64,000 nucleotides of DNA from Trametes villosa (GCA_002964805.2 PUDQ02000010.1:2108001-2172000), one strand, 5' to 3'. Positions 47,286-58,545 are shown, counted from the first letter of the stretch. The notes: generated by a model from the sequence alone, not told the origin. Made by a program: numbers and translations.

Positions 47286-47923
47286 CCTTGACACAGGGAA
47301 ACACTTGTATTCAAGACGCACCCAGATTAATCCGATTTAGACTCGGTGAGAGTTACTATTAGGTGAGTGTCGTTGAGTTAGGCACGCCCCACTTCCGACA
47401 GACCATACCCAGAGGTACCCAGGCTCAGGCCACTTTCAGCCATGAGTAGGCGCGGGTACGAGTCCCTGTGCCGTTCTAGATGTCGCACTGAGAACCCATG
47501 AGGACGAGGCAGCGTCTTAACCAAATCCCGGTTGGATAGCGCGGTGAGCATTGTTCAATGTTCAGCCAGTGCGAGCCTCCGAGATACGCTTGCAGAGCCT
47601 GATAACGCCAGATAGGTGAGCCACGACTGCGATAGCGGAGCAGGAGACGTTAAACACAGGATACAGATGTATCGCTGCAGACACTCTAGAGATGAATTAG
47701 TCGTAGGGAATTCAGGCCAGGGCCGCCAGGCATGTCACCATGCTCAAGTCAAGGATGGAGGTGCCAAACGCGGAGCAGAACGCGGCAAAGATGTTCTGGA
47801 GAAGCGCCCATAATGTAAAATGGGCGTCTATCTTATCTGCAAATTGTCTGGACTTTGACTCGCCCACCTCTCCTCTCACTCTTCTACCTCCTTCACTATC
47901 TCCCCCATCCCTCTCCGTACGCC
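47286..47923. other. Intergenic, promoter side of GMP synthase
   Basis: No gene is recognised. The last 60 bases are pyrimidine-rich (CTCCTCTCACTCTTCTACCTCC), typical of a highly expressed fungal promoter or 5' UTR before ATG 47924. Confidence 0.5.
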
Positions 47924-50105
47924 ATGGCAGAGATTCACGACCAGTTCGACACCATCCTGATCCTCGACTTTGGCTCGCAGGTATGCTGGCTACAAATGCG
48001 GGATGAACGGCGCTAAAATCCGACTTCAGTACAGCCATCTGATCACCAGAAGATGTCGTGAACTGAACGTCTACGCCGAGCTCATGCCATGCACCCAAAA
48101 GATCAAGGATCTCAACTTCAAGCCAAAGGGTCTGTAGCAATTCCGCACGCCAATGACGCGTGCTGATGCGTCCTTGCAGGCGTGATTCTATCTGGTTCGC
48201 CATACAGCGTCTACGACAAGGACGCGCCTCATGTCGACCCGGCGGTGTTCGAACTTGGCGTGCCCGTCCTCGGTATATGCTATGGCCTCCAGGTGCGTCG
48301 TGCTATGTTGTATTCTGAACCTCTACTTATGATGGGGAAAGTAGGAGATGGCCTGGAACATGAAGGGCAAGGTAGCGAAGTGCGACCACCGCGAATACGG
48401 CTTCGCGCAGGTCCAAATCTCGAAGATTGGTGGTGAAGGTAAGAGTGCGGACGCGCTCTTCGAAGGCCTCGGGGATGAGCTCCAGGTATCTCAAATCTTT
48501 CCTCCGGTAACCCGTTCAGACATTGACTCGGTCGCAGGTCTGGATGTCGCACGGCGACCAACTCTCGGAGCTGCCGCCTGATTTCCACATTATCGGTCGC
48601 ACGAGCACGGCACCATTCGCCGCTATCGCGCACAACTCCAAGCCGTTCTATGGCATCCAGTTCCACCCTGAGGTGACGCACTCAAAACGGGGCAAGGAGG
48701 TCATCGCCCGATTTGTTGTCAACATCTGCGGCAGCTCGCAACACTGGACCATGGTGAGGAGCGCGCTCGTATTTCCGTTGTTATCTTGACTAACGCTGTC
48801 GAGACAGGAAGAGTTCATTGGAAAGGAGATTGCGCGTATACGCGAGATCTGCGGACCGAAAGGACGCGTTATCGGAGCCGTTAGCGGCGGCGTGGACAGC
48901 TCCGTGGCGGCGAAGCTCATGCACGAAGCTATCGGTGACCGGTACGTACCAATTACTAGCCGATTGTTCATAGACCCTAAAGCAACTGCTCTACTCAGTT
49001 TCCACGCTATCATGGTCGACAACGGCGTGCTCCGCCTCAACGAGGCGAAGCAGGTGCACGAGATGCTGAACAACGACCTCGGCGTCAACCTGACCGTCGT
49101 CGACGCGTCCGACCTCTTCCTTTCCCGGCTTGAGGGCATCGAGGACCCCGAGCAGAAGCGCAAAATCATTGGCAACACCTTCATCAACGTGTTTGAGGAG
49201 GAAGCAGCGAAGATTGAGGCGGCGGCGGAGGCAGAGGAGGCCAAGGGCGCCGCAGCGAAGGGCAAGATCGAGTGGCTTCTCCAGGGAACGCTCTACCCCG
49301 ACGTCATCGAGAGCATCAGCTTCAAGGGCCCGAGCGCGACGATTAAGACGCACCACAACGTCGGCGGTCTGCTCAAGGACATGAAGTTGAAGCTGATCGA
49401 GCCTCTGCGGGAGCTCTTCAAGGGTAGGCGATCGCACCGTCGCATGATGGGTCTTCGGAGTGTACTGAAAATGTCTCGGACGCAGACGAAGTCCGCGCCC
49501 TTGGCCGCCTTCTCTCCATCCCCGACCACCTCGTCCAACGCCATCCGTTCCCCGGTCCTGGCCTTGCTATCCGCATCCTCGGCCCCGTGACGCGCGACCA
49601 GGTCAAGATCCTGCAGCAGGCAGATAGCATCTACATCGAGGAGATCAGAAAGGCGGGTCTCTACAACCAGATCGCCCAGGCCTTCGCCGTACTCCTCCCC
49701 GTGAAGGCGGTCGGTGTCATGGGCGACGCGCGGACATACGAGCAGGTGTGTACCACAGACTGTCGCTGTATACTGTGGCGGATGGTGCGGCCGCTGACTG
49801 CTTCGCTTTCAGGTCATTGCTCTGCGTGCAGTCCAATCAGAAGACTTCATGACGGCCGACTGGTAAGGCATTTTCTCGTCATCCTCGGGCCGCTGGGGTG
49901 CTCACCAATCCAACCTTGCCCAGGTTTGTGTTCCCCTCCGAGGTCCTGCGCCGTATCTCGTCGAGGATCACGAACGAGGTCTCTGGTATCAACCGTGTTA
50001 CGTACGATATTTCATCCAAGCCTCCCGCGGTAAGTTCCGCTGTCCCCAGATCAGCTGCGGGAATGTGGTGTCTGACAGCCTCCGCAGACAGTGGAGTGGC
50101 TGTAG
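47924..50105 (+). CDS. GUA1: GMP synthase (glutamine-hydrolysing)
   Basis: ATG 47924 starts exon 1 ([19 protein letters not shown], to 47980). Further exons add [33 protein letters not shown] and [11 protein letters not shown], with the amidotransferase Cys. These are followed by [12 protein letters not shown] and [13 protein letters not shown], with the His/Glu of the triad. The synthetase half shows [19 protein letters not shown] (ATP PP-loop), [14 protein letters not shown] and [20 protein letters not shown], then [20 protein letters not shown]. The dimerisation end has [35 protein letters not shown], and a tiny last exon TVEWL ending TAG 50103-50105. It converts XMP, glutamine and ATP to GMP, the final step of de novo guanine nucleotide synthesis. 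About ten exons; all catalytic motifs are present. Confidence 0.96.
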
Positions 50106-50598
50106 TCCAACGAAGTGTAAACGCCCATGTACTCCTAGAGGCCAACATCGACGAATCTTGTTGTACATCCCGCTCAACGAACATTTCTTGCACACCAAAT
50201 TACCTGTGCGTCTTCACGTCTTGCGAGAGACCATGAGGGATAGTGTCTCCGCTCAGTGCGCCCGCTGCGGGTGGCGTCGGTCTTCTCGGCGATTGCATCA
50301 AGCCCGATTGGCAGCGCTGCATTGTTGAATGCTTTTATACTCACCCTGTCTGACTCATAGCACACCGCCCTATAGCTAAGCGTGCGAGATCGCCGTACGC
50401 GTTATCTGGAAGAGTCGTATGTCGGTACGTCGACGTGGACTGCGCTCGTTCTGCTTACTCGCCCGCACCTCCATGCGCCTAAGCAGCACCACGTCCGTCG
50501 TGGATCTCGGAGGCCCGTCCCGTTCGAGTTCTCGCTACTTAAAGGGCCCTCATGGTTTGGGAGAGACAGTACCCTCAGCTCGGTGACCGGTACCCACA
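50106..50598. other. Intergenic, upstream of GST 1
   Basis: No gene is seen. It holds the GUA1 3' flank and the GST 1 promoter. Confidence 0.5.
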
Positions 50599-51551
50599 AT
50601 GCCTTCCCCTCAGCAAACTAAGCAAATCACTCTCTACACAGCCACCGTACGTTCTTCGAGCTGAGGACCCTGCGAGCTGTTCACTGACGAGCCAACCCTT
50701 CTCAGTGGTCGCCTTTCTCTCAAAGGGTGATTAAATGTCCCAACGTGTACATTCCCGCGAGCTGAAGCTCTTCTATAGGTCAGAATTGCCCTGGAGGAAG
50801 CGGGGGCGAAGTACAAGATATGTCAAGTTGACATACTCTTGAACAAACCGGACTGGTTCAAGCTCGTCAATCCGCTCGAAACTGTAAGCATTGTGCGGCG
50901 GTCGCAACCAAGCCATGCCGCTTACACGCTGTCCTTGTCAGATCCCCGCTCTCACCTACGGCGGGCCGGAGGTGCCGCCCTACGAGCCCTCCGCGCAGTC
51001 GGCAAAGCTCGTGGAGTCACTCGCCATTCTCGAGTTCATCGCCGAGGTCTATCCTCAGGCCAAACTGCTCCCCGCGGATCCCATCCTGCGCGCCCGTGCC
51101 CGCGCCTATATGGCCGTCTACGAGAACAACGTCTACCCTCTGTTCAGAGCAGTGTGGTTTCTCGGCCACCCAGCGGAACCCCTCCTGAAAGCGCTCGACA
51201 CGCTCCAGGGAATGCTGCCCCCGACGGGATACGTCATTGGCGAGTGGTCCATTGCAGACGCTGCGGTCACGCCGTTCCTTGCGCGCATGGGGCCGTACCT
51301 CGAAGCCGGTCTGGGCCTGTACACCGCCGCCGACAGAGCGAAGATGACGGATGCCCTCGGCAGTGAACGGTTTGCTCGCCTCAGCCAGTACGTGCAGGAC
51401 GTACGTGCGCGGCCAAGCTTTGAGGTCACTTGGGCCGGCGATGTGAGTGTGCCTCGATTTTGATCTCCTCGTGTGTATGCTGATCTCGACGAAGGCTGTG
51501 CAAATTGAGGTGGCGAAGAGCAGCATCCCGATGCTGCGGCGTGACTCGTGA
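50599..51551 (+). CDS. Glutathione S-transferase 1, serine-type
   Basis: Five exons: 50599-50646, micro-exon 50706-50726, 50779-50883, 50942-51442, 51495-51551, total 732 nt, 243 aa. The 21-nt micro-exon codes WSPFSQR, which sits where GSTs keep the catalytic residue (CPYAQR in Cys-type enzymes), so a Ser is expected to stabilise the glutathione thiolate. The N-domain continues VRIALEEAGAKYKICQVD, NKPDWFKLVNPLETIPALTY and a short SAKLVESLAILEFIAEVYP helix. The C-domain has YVIGEWSIADAAVTPFLARM (N-capping Ser/Asp motif) and SERFARLSQYVQDVRARPSF. It is the first of three tandem paralogs with identical intron positions. The family detoxifies electrophiles in wood- and litter-decay fungi; the substrate is unknown. 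Confidence 0.88.
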
Positions 51552-52113
51552 AACTGGCTCCCCCGCCTGCCGCGGTGCACGCACCTCATCATGTAACTTA
51601 GGCTGGCGAGAAGCCGGCCCACTACCCCCCACTCAGATGGATTTCGTTATTCGGTTCGTCTGCCAAGTCACTGGGACGAACAGCTGCTGCGTACGTCGCT
51701 TCTTGAGTTACAAAGGATTCCCATACAGATTATCTTGCCGAGGTGCACGAGTCAGACGTCGACGCCGCGAGTGGCGTCGGTTCTCCCAGGATTCTCGAAA
51801 TGGCCGATCAATTTGAGGGTCTCGTTGAAATCGAAACGCCCTCACAAGCTTCTCCAGGCCACTCCCTGAGTCATAGCGCACAGCCCCTGTGGATCTACGT
51901 GCGACCCCATCCCGCGCATTGTGTCAAAGAACACGCCGTCGCCCTCGAGCTCACCAAGCTCGCTTGCTGCGATCGTTCTGCTTACCCCATGCACCTCAGC
52001 CAACGTACGCTCGTCGCGGATCTCGGAGGGTCTCTCCGCGCGGGGCCTCGTTGTTTATATGCAACTTGGATGTGCGAGGTTCAGCACAAACAACTCAGTC
52101 GCAACAGTCCCAC
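51552..52113. other. Intergenic between GST 1 and GST 2
   Basis: This contains strings like the GST 1 upstream region (for example GCACCTCAGCC and CGTACGCTCGTCGCGGATCTCGG here, against CACCTCCATGCGCC and CGTCCGTCGTGGATCTCGG before GST 1). The duplicated unit therefore included promoter DNA. No other gene is seen. Confidence 0.5.
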
Positions 52114-53062
52114 ATGTCTATCGCCAAGCAAATCACTTTCTACACCGCCGTGGTGAGTTCATATTTGCTTCACTTACACTAGAAGATGCTTATGATGAGC
52201 TACCTCTGCTAGTGGTCGCCGTACTCGCAAAGGGTTAGTCCATGAGTCAAGGTGTATATGATCGCCCACTGACCCTCTGCTACGTAGGTTCACATTGCCC
52301 TTGAAGAGGCTAAGGCGAAGTATACCATCTGTCAAGTCGACATGCACAGGAACCGGCCGGACTGGTTCCGTCAGGTGAACCCTCTCGGGAAGGTGAGGAT
52401 TGAGCACCGTTCCTTAGCGATGCGCAAACCTCTCAACAACCTCCTAGATCCCCGTTATCGCTTACGGCGGACCGGAAGTCCCGCCTGAGCAGCCCTCTCC
52501 CCAGTCCGAGAAGCTCGCGGAGTCCGTCGCTCTGCTCGAGTTCATCGCCGACACCTTCCCGGAGGCCAAGCTGCTCCCCGCGGACCCCGTCCTGCGCGCC
52601 CGCGCCCGTGCCTTCATCTCCATCTACGAGAACTACGTCAGCGCCGTCTTCCGCGGAGTGCTGTTCCAAGGCCAGCCGGCGGAGGACTTCCTGGGCGGAC
52701 TCGAGCAGCTCCAGGCTGCGCTGCCGCCGACCGGGCTCGCCGCCGGGGAGTGGTCGATCGCTGAAGCCGCGGTCACCCCGTTCCTCGCGCGCATGGGCCT
52801 CTACATTGGCGCGGGGATTGGCCGGTACTCCGCAGAGGACAAGGTGAAGCTGCAGGAGGCGCTGGCGAGCGAGCGGTTCGCTCGCCTCAGCAAGTACATT
52901 GAAGACGTCCGCGCGCGTCCGAGCTTCAAGGCCAGCTGGGAAAGCGACGTAAGCGCGCTTTAGCTTCATTCCGTCTTTCCCCATATGCTGATGTAGACTT
53001 CGTCACAGGCGGTTCAACTCGAGGCTGCGAAGGCTATCGCCAGGATGCGTGGTCCGGCGTGA
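52114..53062 (+). CDS. Glutathione S-transferase 2, serine-type
   Basis: Exons 52114-52152, micro-exon 52213-52233 (WSPYSQR), 52288-52392, 52448-52948 and 53009-53062 sum to 720 nt, 239 aa. The start is MSIAKQITFYTAV. The central exon has the same 501 nt as in GST 1 and GST 3. Motifs are VHIALEEAKAKYTICQVD, RPDWFRQVNPLGKIPVIAY, LAAGEWSIAEAAVTPFLARM and SERFARLSKYIEDVRARPSF. The residue after the Trp of the micro-exon is the Ser expected at the active site. No stop or frameshift is visible. Of the three copies it and GST 1 look fully functional. Confidence 0.9.
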
Positions 53063-53431
53063 GATGCATAGCGCAGGTGTCCGTGAACTTGCAGGAGTCG
53101 GAATATCAGATTGCAATCGATGTTTGTTGTACGACTCCCCTGATCGCTGGGGACGGGCTTTGCGCCACTGTGTTAGGTCTAAGCGTTAACATGTCTCCCC
53201 AATGTCTAGTATCAGTCTCTTGTCTTTGGGGCAAGCCCGCAACAATATTAGCGGTAGAAATGCGTGCGCTGCTGCATCCCCAGCGCAGCGGTTCGTCGTT
53301 TCGTTCTCTGAGCTCGAGGGCCCCCATCCCCAGGAAATGACTCTGGCCTCGGTCCCGTCCAGCTGCGCATCTCTCATTTATAAAGTTGGGATGGTGGCAG
53401 AGATGGTACCTGTGTCCATCAGCCTCCCATC

Positions 53432-54431
53432 ATGGCCCCCACCGAACAGTTGACATTCTATACCGCCGACGTACGTCTGTACAAGTTGTGTAAGACTCCA
53501 TCCCCCTAATTGGCTCTGGCGTCCAGTATTCTCCGTACTCGCAGCGGGTGGGTGACTCACAACGCCCGACGTGCTCGCGGAGCGTAACACATATTCCACG
53601 TTCCTAGGTGCATATAACCCTCGAAGAGGCAGGGGTCAAGTATACCAAGTGGGAGTTCCAAACTAGGGGCCCGGGCAGCAAGCCGGAATAGTACTACCAG
53701 ATCAACCCCCTAGGCAAGGTGAGGGCTCCGCGGGCGCCGTACACACCGAAACAAGCCACGAACGAGACAACTCATGCGCGTACTCGTTCCTACAGATCCC
53801 CGCACTCACCTTCGGCGGTCCCGAGGTTCCGCCCGACCAGCCCTCACCCGAGTCCGCGAAGCTGGCAGAGTCGATGGCCATCCTCGAGTTCCTCGCCGAC
53901 GCCTACCCCGACGCGAATCTCCTTCCCAAGGACCCCCTCCACCGCGCGAAAGCGCGCACGTTCACCGAGATCTTCCGGAACTACGTCTCCGACGAGTTCC
54001 GAGGCGCGTTCTTCCTCGGGAAGCCCATCGAGGGCGTCCTGCAGGCGCTTGAGAAGCTGCAGGCGGCGCTCCCGCCCACGGGCTTTGCGGCGGGGGAGTG
54101 GTCGATTGCGGACGCCGCGGTCGCGCCGTTCATCACGCGCCTGTTCCTCTTCGTCCGAGTCGGGCTGGGGGCGTACACGGAAGAGAACTGGGAGAAGATG
54201 CGGGACGCGGTGGCTAGCGACAAGTTTGCCCGGATCGTGCAGTACGACCGTGACATCCACGCGCGGCCTAGCTTCAAGAAAACGTGGGGCGACGATGTGA
54301 GTGTCCTCAGATCTCAAGACTCGGCCACAAGGAATGCAGCTAATACGCACCTTGATTAGGCTCACCAGGTTGAGCTCTGGAAGAATCACCCGGGCCTCCG
54401 TCGTAAAGCCGCACAGAGTGCGCCGGCGTGA
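53432..54431 (+). pseudogene. Glutathione S-transferase 3, interrupted by an in-frame stop
   Basis: The exon layout matches its siblings: 53432-53470, micro-exon 53527-53547 (YSPYSQR), 53608-53718, 53796-54296 and 54360-54431. Exon 3 reads VHITLEEAGVKYTKWEFQ, then GPGSKPE, followed by TAG at 53689-53691 and then YYQINPLGK in the same frame. In the siblings the equivalent position is Trp (KPDWF, RPDWF), so a single TGG to TAG change explains it. The rest (GFAAGEWSIADAAVAPFITR, DKFARIVQYDRDIHARPSF) is intact. Either this is a young pseudogene, or the stop is bypassed, or it is a sequence error. The gene also has a 6-nt insertion in exon 3 and a longer final exon. Confidence 0.8.
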
Positions 54432-55429
54432 AGACATCTAGGCGGCTCACCCTTGTAAGACTAGACATGTACCCTTCTCGACCCACGTCCGACACTTGTA
54501 CGACAACCGATCGTCGCTCCTGCCAACGTTGATGTTTGACGGTGCGGGTGGAGCACGATTGCGAACTTGGTGTGAACGGGTGTTTCCGTTCGGCAGGAGG
54601 ATCGCTGAATTCGTCCCTAAGTGCCTTATGCATGGTCAAGGGGCGATGGTACGTGCCAACACCTCGACACACAGGAAAGGGGCCGTGTCAGTGCGTGTGT
54701 CGCACAAACATCTGAGGAAATGGACATTCGCCTTGGGGCGCTATGGCGGACATTTGCGTTCCTGGAGCCGTCAGCTGTGGCGTCCGTCAGCTGCGGACGC
54801 TAAGGTATGAAAGACATACGACACTTACTCGCATAGATAGAACACGTCTCGTGATTCGGCCGGGTACACAAACCATCCGCAGCGTAGGAAGAAGGACCCG
54901 ACTCAGAGAACATCCGCACCCGCAGATCCGTGATTGAAGCCTGGATGGCGGAACCTTTCACCTGCGTTGGGCACGACGAGGAAGCGGGTACTTACATGGC
55001 AGCAGAGCAACCTCTCTGCGCCTCACGTACGCGAGACGAGCCATGCTCCAGCGTCCTTCGTAGATAGCTGCCGGTAAGAGACGCTAGGTTATGTGAGCAC
55101 CAGCATGGTCGCGACAGAGTGCGGCGTACCGTACCTGAAGAGAGAAGGCAATGCACCTGAAGATGTTGGGTGGCCAGCATAAGCGACGCCAGTTTGTCAG
55201 GTCACCTGTTCGGTGCTAAAAATGTCGGTCAAGCGTCAGCGAGCCTTGTTCGTCGGAGTACCTGAACAGGTAACCAAGAACGATCCCTCTCGGATACTAG
55301 ACGAGGTGGAAGGCGCCCCTGCAACATATAAAAGACCACTCGAATCTGACCAGGAGCTCATCAGTCCAGCTGAAACCCAACAACCGCACCTCGCGCTTCA
55401 ACTCCTCTTTCTCGCGAACCTACCTCGCC
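54432..55429. other. Intergenic between GST 3 and the first secreted peptide gene
   Basis: No coding exon is recognised. The last 110 bases hold the promoter of the peptide gene, including a TATA box. Confidence 0.45.
55327..55334 (+). promoter_or_regulatory. TATA box of secreted peptide gene 1
   Basis: TATAAAAG lies 103 bases before ATG 55430. Similar elements precede the paralogs (TATAAC at 58230, TATAAGTA at 59451) at nearly the same distance, 99-103 bases upstream of the start. Confidence 0.6.
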
Positions 55430-55635
55430 ATGCAGATCTTCAACAAGCTCCTCGTCCTCGTCGTAGTCTTCGTCGCGGTCGCCGCTGCGACCCCCGTCGC
55501 CAAGGGTGAAGCTCGCAGTGCGTATATGCGCCAACAGATATTCTCGATAGCGGTGTCTGACAGGGCCCGACAGTCGTACCCGTCCCGGACTGCAGCTGCA
55601 CCGGCAGGACCTGCTCTTGCAGCGACCAGAACTAG
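55430..55635 (+). CDS. Small secreted Cys-rich peptide 1 (49 aa)
   Basis: Exon 1 is 55430-55517 and exon 2 is 55574-55635. The intron starts GTGCGT and ends at the second of two nearby AGs (GCCCGACAG); only this acceptor keeps the phase-1 frame. Exon 1 codes a signal peptide MQIFNKLLVLVVVFVAVAAA followed by TPVAKGEAR. Exon 2 codes IVPVPDCSCTGRTCSCSDQN and a TAG stop. The Cys pattern is C-x-C-x4-C-x-C. Two other genes 3-4 kb downstream have the same design, and a fourth is more distant. I know of no family for it. Predicted product: a secreted peptide of about 25-29 residues that may form disulfides or bind metal. Confidence 0.7.
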
Positions 55636-56060
55636 GGCCGAGCTGAGGTGAGGCGCCCTTCGCTCCTGTCCTTGAACGGTAGCATGTGGATACTGACGTC
55701 TAAGGGACAGTACTCAGCACGTAACAGGATACGGGCGAATCGAGCGAAGGCGTGGTGACAGTACGATGGGAGTCGAGTCTGCATTGATACTCAGAACTTG
55801 TCTTGGAAGGTTCCTGATGTCCAGCATTTGGTTCTAAACGGTGGACTGGTTGGAATACGAGTCTTTGGTATCAACTGCTGCGGTATGATGGTCAGCGATG
55901 CGACGAGCCATCAGCTGTATTCCGCTTCGAGGAGTGGGTCACTTACAAGCATGCATATATCCATCCCTGCAAGCACTAGCTACTACAACACAGGTGGGAT
56001 GTGTCAGCGGACGTTATCGAAGGGTTCAATTGGCTTACCTCGTACACAAAAACCGACTTT
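55636..56060. other. Intergenic, no gene recognised
   Basis: This is the 3' flank of peptide gene 1 and the 3' flank of the PrpF gene on the other strand. No coding content is seen. Confidence 0.4.
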
Positions 56061-57317
56061 TTACCACCACACGGCGCCCTTCATAAGCCTTCTGCCCGTT
56101 CGCACCACCTGCGCGCTCAGAACCGTCCCGTCTGGGGCGAAGTGCGCGCCGACTTCGACGACACCGCTGGGATGGCGGACTCGGACCATGCTCGGATCCT
56201 TCAGCGCGACCTGGCGATTCGCCCGGGTCGCCGACACTATTCCATGTGCAACCGTATTCTCGATACCCGCAGCCACTCCAAGACACAGGCCGACGGTCAT
56301 GGGAACCGCGAGGTGGCGTACACCCATGGAATACGCGTGAATCGCGATGTCTGCCGGGTTCTGTGCGTCTCCTGCATCCTTCGCGTCGCCGGTAGGGTCG
56401 AGGAGAACGGCGATTTTTGGCTGGGCTTTCGCACGCGGGTCCAAGCCCATCTTCTCAGCGCCCGCCTGGCGAATGCGCTCAAGAGTCCCGTCTATGTCGC
56501 TTTTCGAGACGGACGGTAGGATGGGTGCGAGGTCGTCGGCTGAGATGAATACGGTGGGGTTTGTCGCGTCCACGAGCGACGCGGGGATCTCGAAGCCTTC
56601 TGATTCGCCGAGATTGCACTCGAGTATGTCCACGGGGTTACCGGTCGGGAGGAGCTTTCCCGTACGAGCACCGCCCGGATTGACGAATTGCAGGAGGATG
56701 CGCGACGCTTCGCCCGGTACGCCGGCCATCTCGACCTGAGGGATGTCGAGTACCGGTACAGGTTTGCCGTCCGACGTTGAAACGGGGAATGTGGTGTCAA
56801 TAATCTTGTTCGTGTTGGTGTTGTAGGATCGGACAGTGGCGAGCGAATCCCCGCCAGGGACCTTCCTCGGCGCGCAGAGGCCCTCGTCGAGAGCGAAGAC
56901 GCCGATCATGCTGGAGAGGTTGCCGCAGTTTCCCGAGAGATCCAGCTCGCCGTCGTCAATACCCACTTGCACGAAGGTGTACTCCACGTCGACCTCGGCC
57001 GCTCGTTCGGCATTTGAGGGCGGGCCGACGACACAGATCTTGGACAAGCTCGAGACGCCGCCGCCCATCCCGTTCAGTTGGCGGCGATACTCCGGGTCGG
57101 GAGAGCCCATGATACCTTGGAAGATGGATGTCCATTCGGCAGGATCTGCAGGAAGGTCTGATCGTCTCAAGAAGATGCCCTTGGAGGTGCCGCCGCGTAG
57201 GAATGTGGCCGGCAACGGATTGGCCGTCGTCAGAGTACGGACACCCTTGGCCGCTGCGGCCAGCGCGGATGCGTGACTCGACACCATACGTAGCATACTG
57301 CAAAACATGTTACACAT
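56061..57317 (-). CDS. PrpF-family isomerase (methylaconitate/methylitaconate-type)
   Basis: A single open frame of 418 codons. The start is ATG 57317, or 57296 (MLRMVSSHASALAAAAKG) if the first seven codons are 5' UTR; either gives a basic, Ala/Ser-rich leader that could target mitochondria. Motifs in order: PATFLRGGTSKGIFLRR, MGSPDPEYRRQLNGMGGG with SSLSKICVVGP, DLSGNCGNLSSMIGVFAL, and the second-half QVEMAGVPGEASRILLQFV and GGARTGKLLPTGNPVD. The end has GIVSATRANRQVALKDPS and VRVRHPSGVVEVGAHF. The NCGN Cys and the two-fold layout mark the diaminopimelate-epimerase-like PrpF fold. Bacterial members act in the methylcitrate route or on oxalomesaconate; the fungal substrate is not known. Lack of introns is unusual in this window. 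Confidence 0.88.
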   Translation of the reverse strand: MCNMFCSMLRMVSSHASALAAAAKGVRTLTTANPLPATFLRGGTSKGIFLRRSDLPADPAEWTSIFQGIMGSPDPEYRRQLNGMGGGVSSLSKICVVGPPSNAERAAEVDVEYTFVQVGIDDGELDLSGNCGNLSSMIGVFALDEGLCAPRKVPGGDSLATVRSYNTNTNKIIDTTFPVSTSDGKPVPVLDIPQVEMAGVPGEASRILLQFVNPGGARTGKLLPTGNPVDILECNLGESEGFEIPASLVDATNPTVFISADDLAPILPSVSKSDIDGTLERIRQAGAEKMGLDPRAKAQPKIAVLLDPTGDAKDAGDAQNPADIAIHAYSMGVRHLAVPMTVGLCLGVAAGIENTVAHGIVSATRANRQVALKDPSMVRVRHPSGVVEVGAHFAPDGTVLSAQVVRTGRRLMKGAVWW

Positions 57318-58332
57318 GAAAGTATTGTTTAGCAGGCTGAAGACCTACCTGCTAGATGATGGCAGCCTCTCTCAACTTGGGGCGGCGCGAGAGCGCATCG
57401 CCTGAGAAACATAAACCACGTGCGCGTGGTTCCTTGCGAGCGTCTGTTCGAATACTCGCTGCCACGCCCCTGTTTCGTTGCTACTAGAGCGATCTCAGCT
57501 GCACCAGCCATAGTCTGGATATCTTCCAGCTTTCTCAGAACAGATCGAGTGGGTGAGCGTTGAGGTTGCATGGGATGACGCCCTAATGGGAAAACATACT
57601 GAACGCTTCGGTGATTGCCGGAGGTCGTCTTCAAGCAGCCACTGAGCGCTGAGCGCTCTCTGTCATCCCTCTCATCTCCCTCCCCTACAACCCTGAGAAC
57701 ACGATCGGGCACGAGAAACCCCAGTCGGAACCAGGGTGCCTGAAGGATGCACCGTTATAGAGGTGAGTGCTGCCAACGACGTCGTGCTGCTGTCTTTCAC
57801 AATAGCACAGTGCTAAAGTTCCGTCTACGCCAACGAAAGATCCGGTTCTGCGGCAGATGTCCCCATGGCAGACTGGGCCTGGCGCTCACACCGGTTGGCG
57901 CTGTAGATGCACTTCGAGGCACCCTCGCAAATTCCAAACTCGCAGTCACGCTCGAAAAGAACAGGCATTGTCCACATTACTCATGCAGGGCCCGACCATC
58001 CCCATGGTACTGCGCCTGCAACTGAGCAGGTACATTGCGTCGACGGCAATTCTACAGGAGAATGTGGCGATGTCAGCACGTCCCTTCGGCTGCCCCGCGT
58101 CGAAGGTCCTGAGAATGTATCAGCCACCGCCGTGCCACCCTTGGTCGTCGGAGCACTTAGAACAGCAATGTTAATGCCACCTTTCTCAAAAGCCGCGCCT
58201 GTACAAGAATAGGAGGCGCCGCTGCGGCGTATAACAGGCAGGTCAAACTCACCTCGAGACCCACCAAAGTCGCGGAATCCCTTGGAACACGCGCCCCTCC
58301 CGACTATACCTCCCGGCGAACACTACACGACC
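57318..58332. other. Intergenic; right half duplicated before peptide gene 3
   Basis: 57770-58330 resembles 58960-59548. Shared strings include GGCAGA...ATGGCAGACTG, CACCG(C/T)(C/T)GTGCCAC, GTCGGAGC/GCCGGAGC and an A-TAGGAG(G/A)CGCC before the TATA element. No gene is seen. Confidence 0.5.
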
Positions 58333-58545
58333 ATGCAGATTCTCGCCAAGACGTTGGCCTTCGTCGCTGCCTTTGTCGCGCTCGCTGGTGCGGCGCCCGT
58401 GGCCGACAACGGAACCGGCCGTGCGTACAGCTTTCGACTTCGACGAGGGATGGTGGGCAGCTACTAACACACTGCGACAGTGGGATCTAATCCCTTCTGC
58501 CATTGCCCCGGCAATAGCCACATCTGTGACTGTGCCTTCGATTGA
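58333..58545 (+). CDS. Small secreted Cys-rich peptide 2 (50 aa)
   Basis: Exon 1 is 58333-58420 (88 nt, same as peptide 1) and exon 2 is 58481-58545. The intron is GTGCGT...CTACTAAC...GCGACAG, phase 1. The leader is MQILAKTLAFVAAFVALAGA, then APVADNGTG, and exon 2 gives LGSNPFCHCPGNSHICDCAF plus Asp and TGA. The Cys pattern is C-x-C-x6-C-x-C. The leader and intron position match peptides 1 and 3. It is likely secreted; function is unknown. Confidence 0.72.

Noticed and set aside
47400..47620. Possible tRNA-like fragments with GGTT and CCC pairs
   Set aside because: No combination of A box, B box and acceptor stem could be aligned. No tRNA, rRNA or CRISPR array was found in the window.
49416..49590. 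C-terminal extension of the uninterrupted GMP synthase frame ([14 protein letters not shown]...)
   Set aside because: It reads through an intron (donor after ELFKG); the true frame resumes with [17 protein letters not shown] sequence and [13 protein letters not shown].
55561..55651. Arg/Ala-rich reading of peptide 1 exon 2 using the first AG acceptor
   Set aside because: The second acceptor 10 nt downstream keeps the same phase as the paralogs and yields the matching CxC...CxC peptide.
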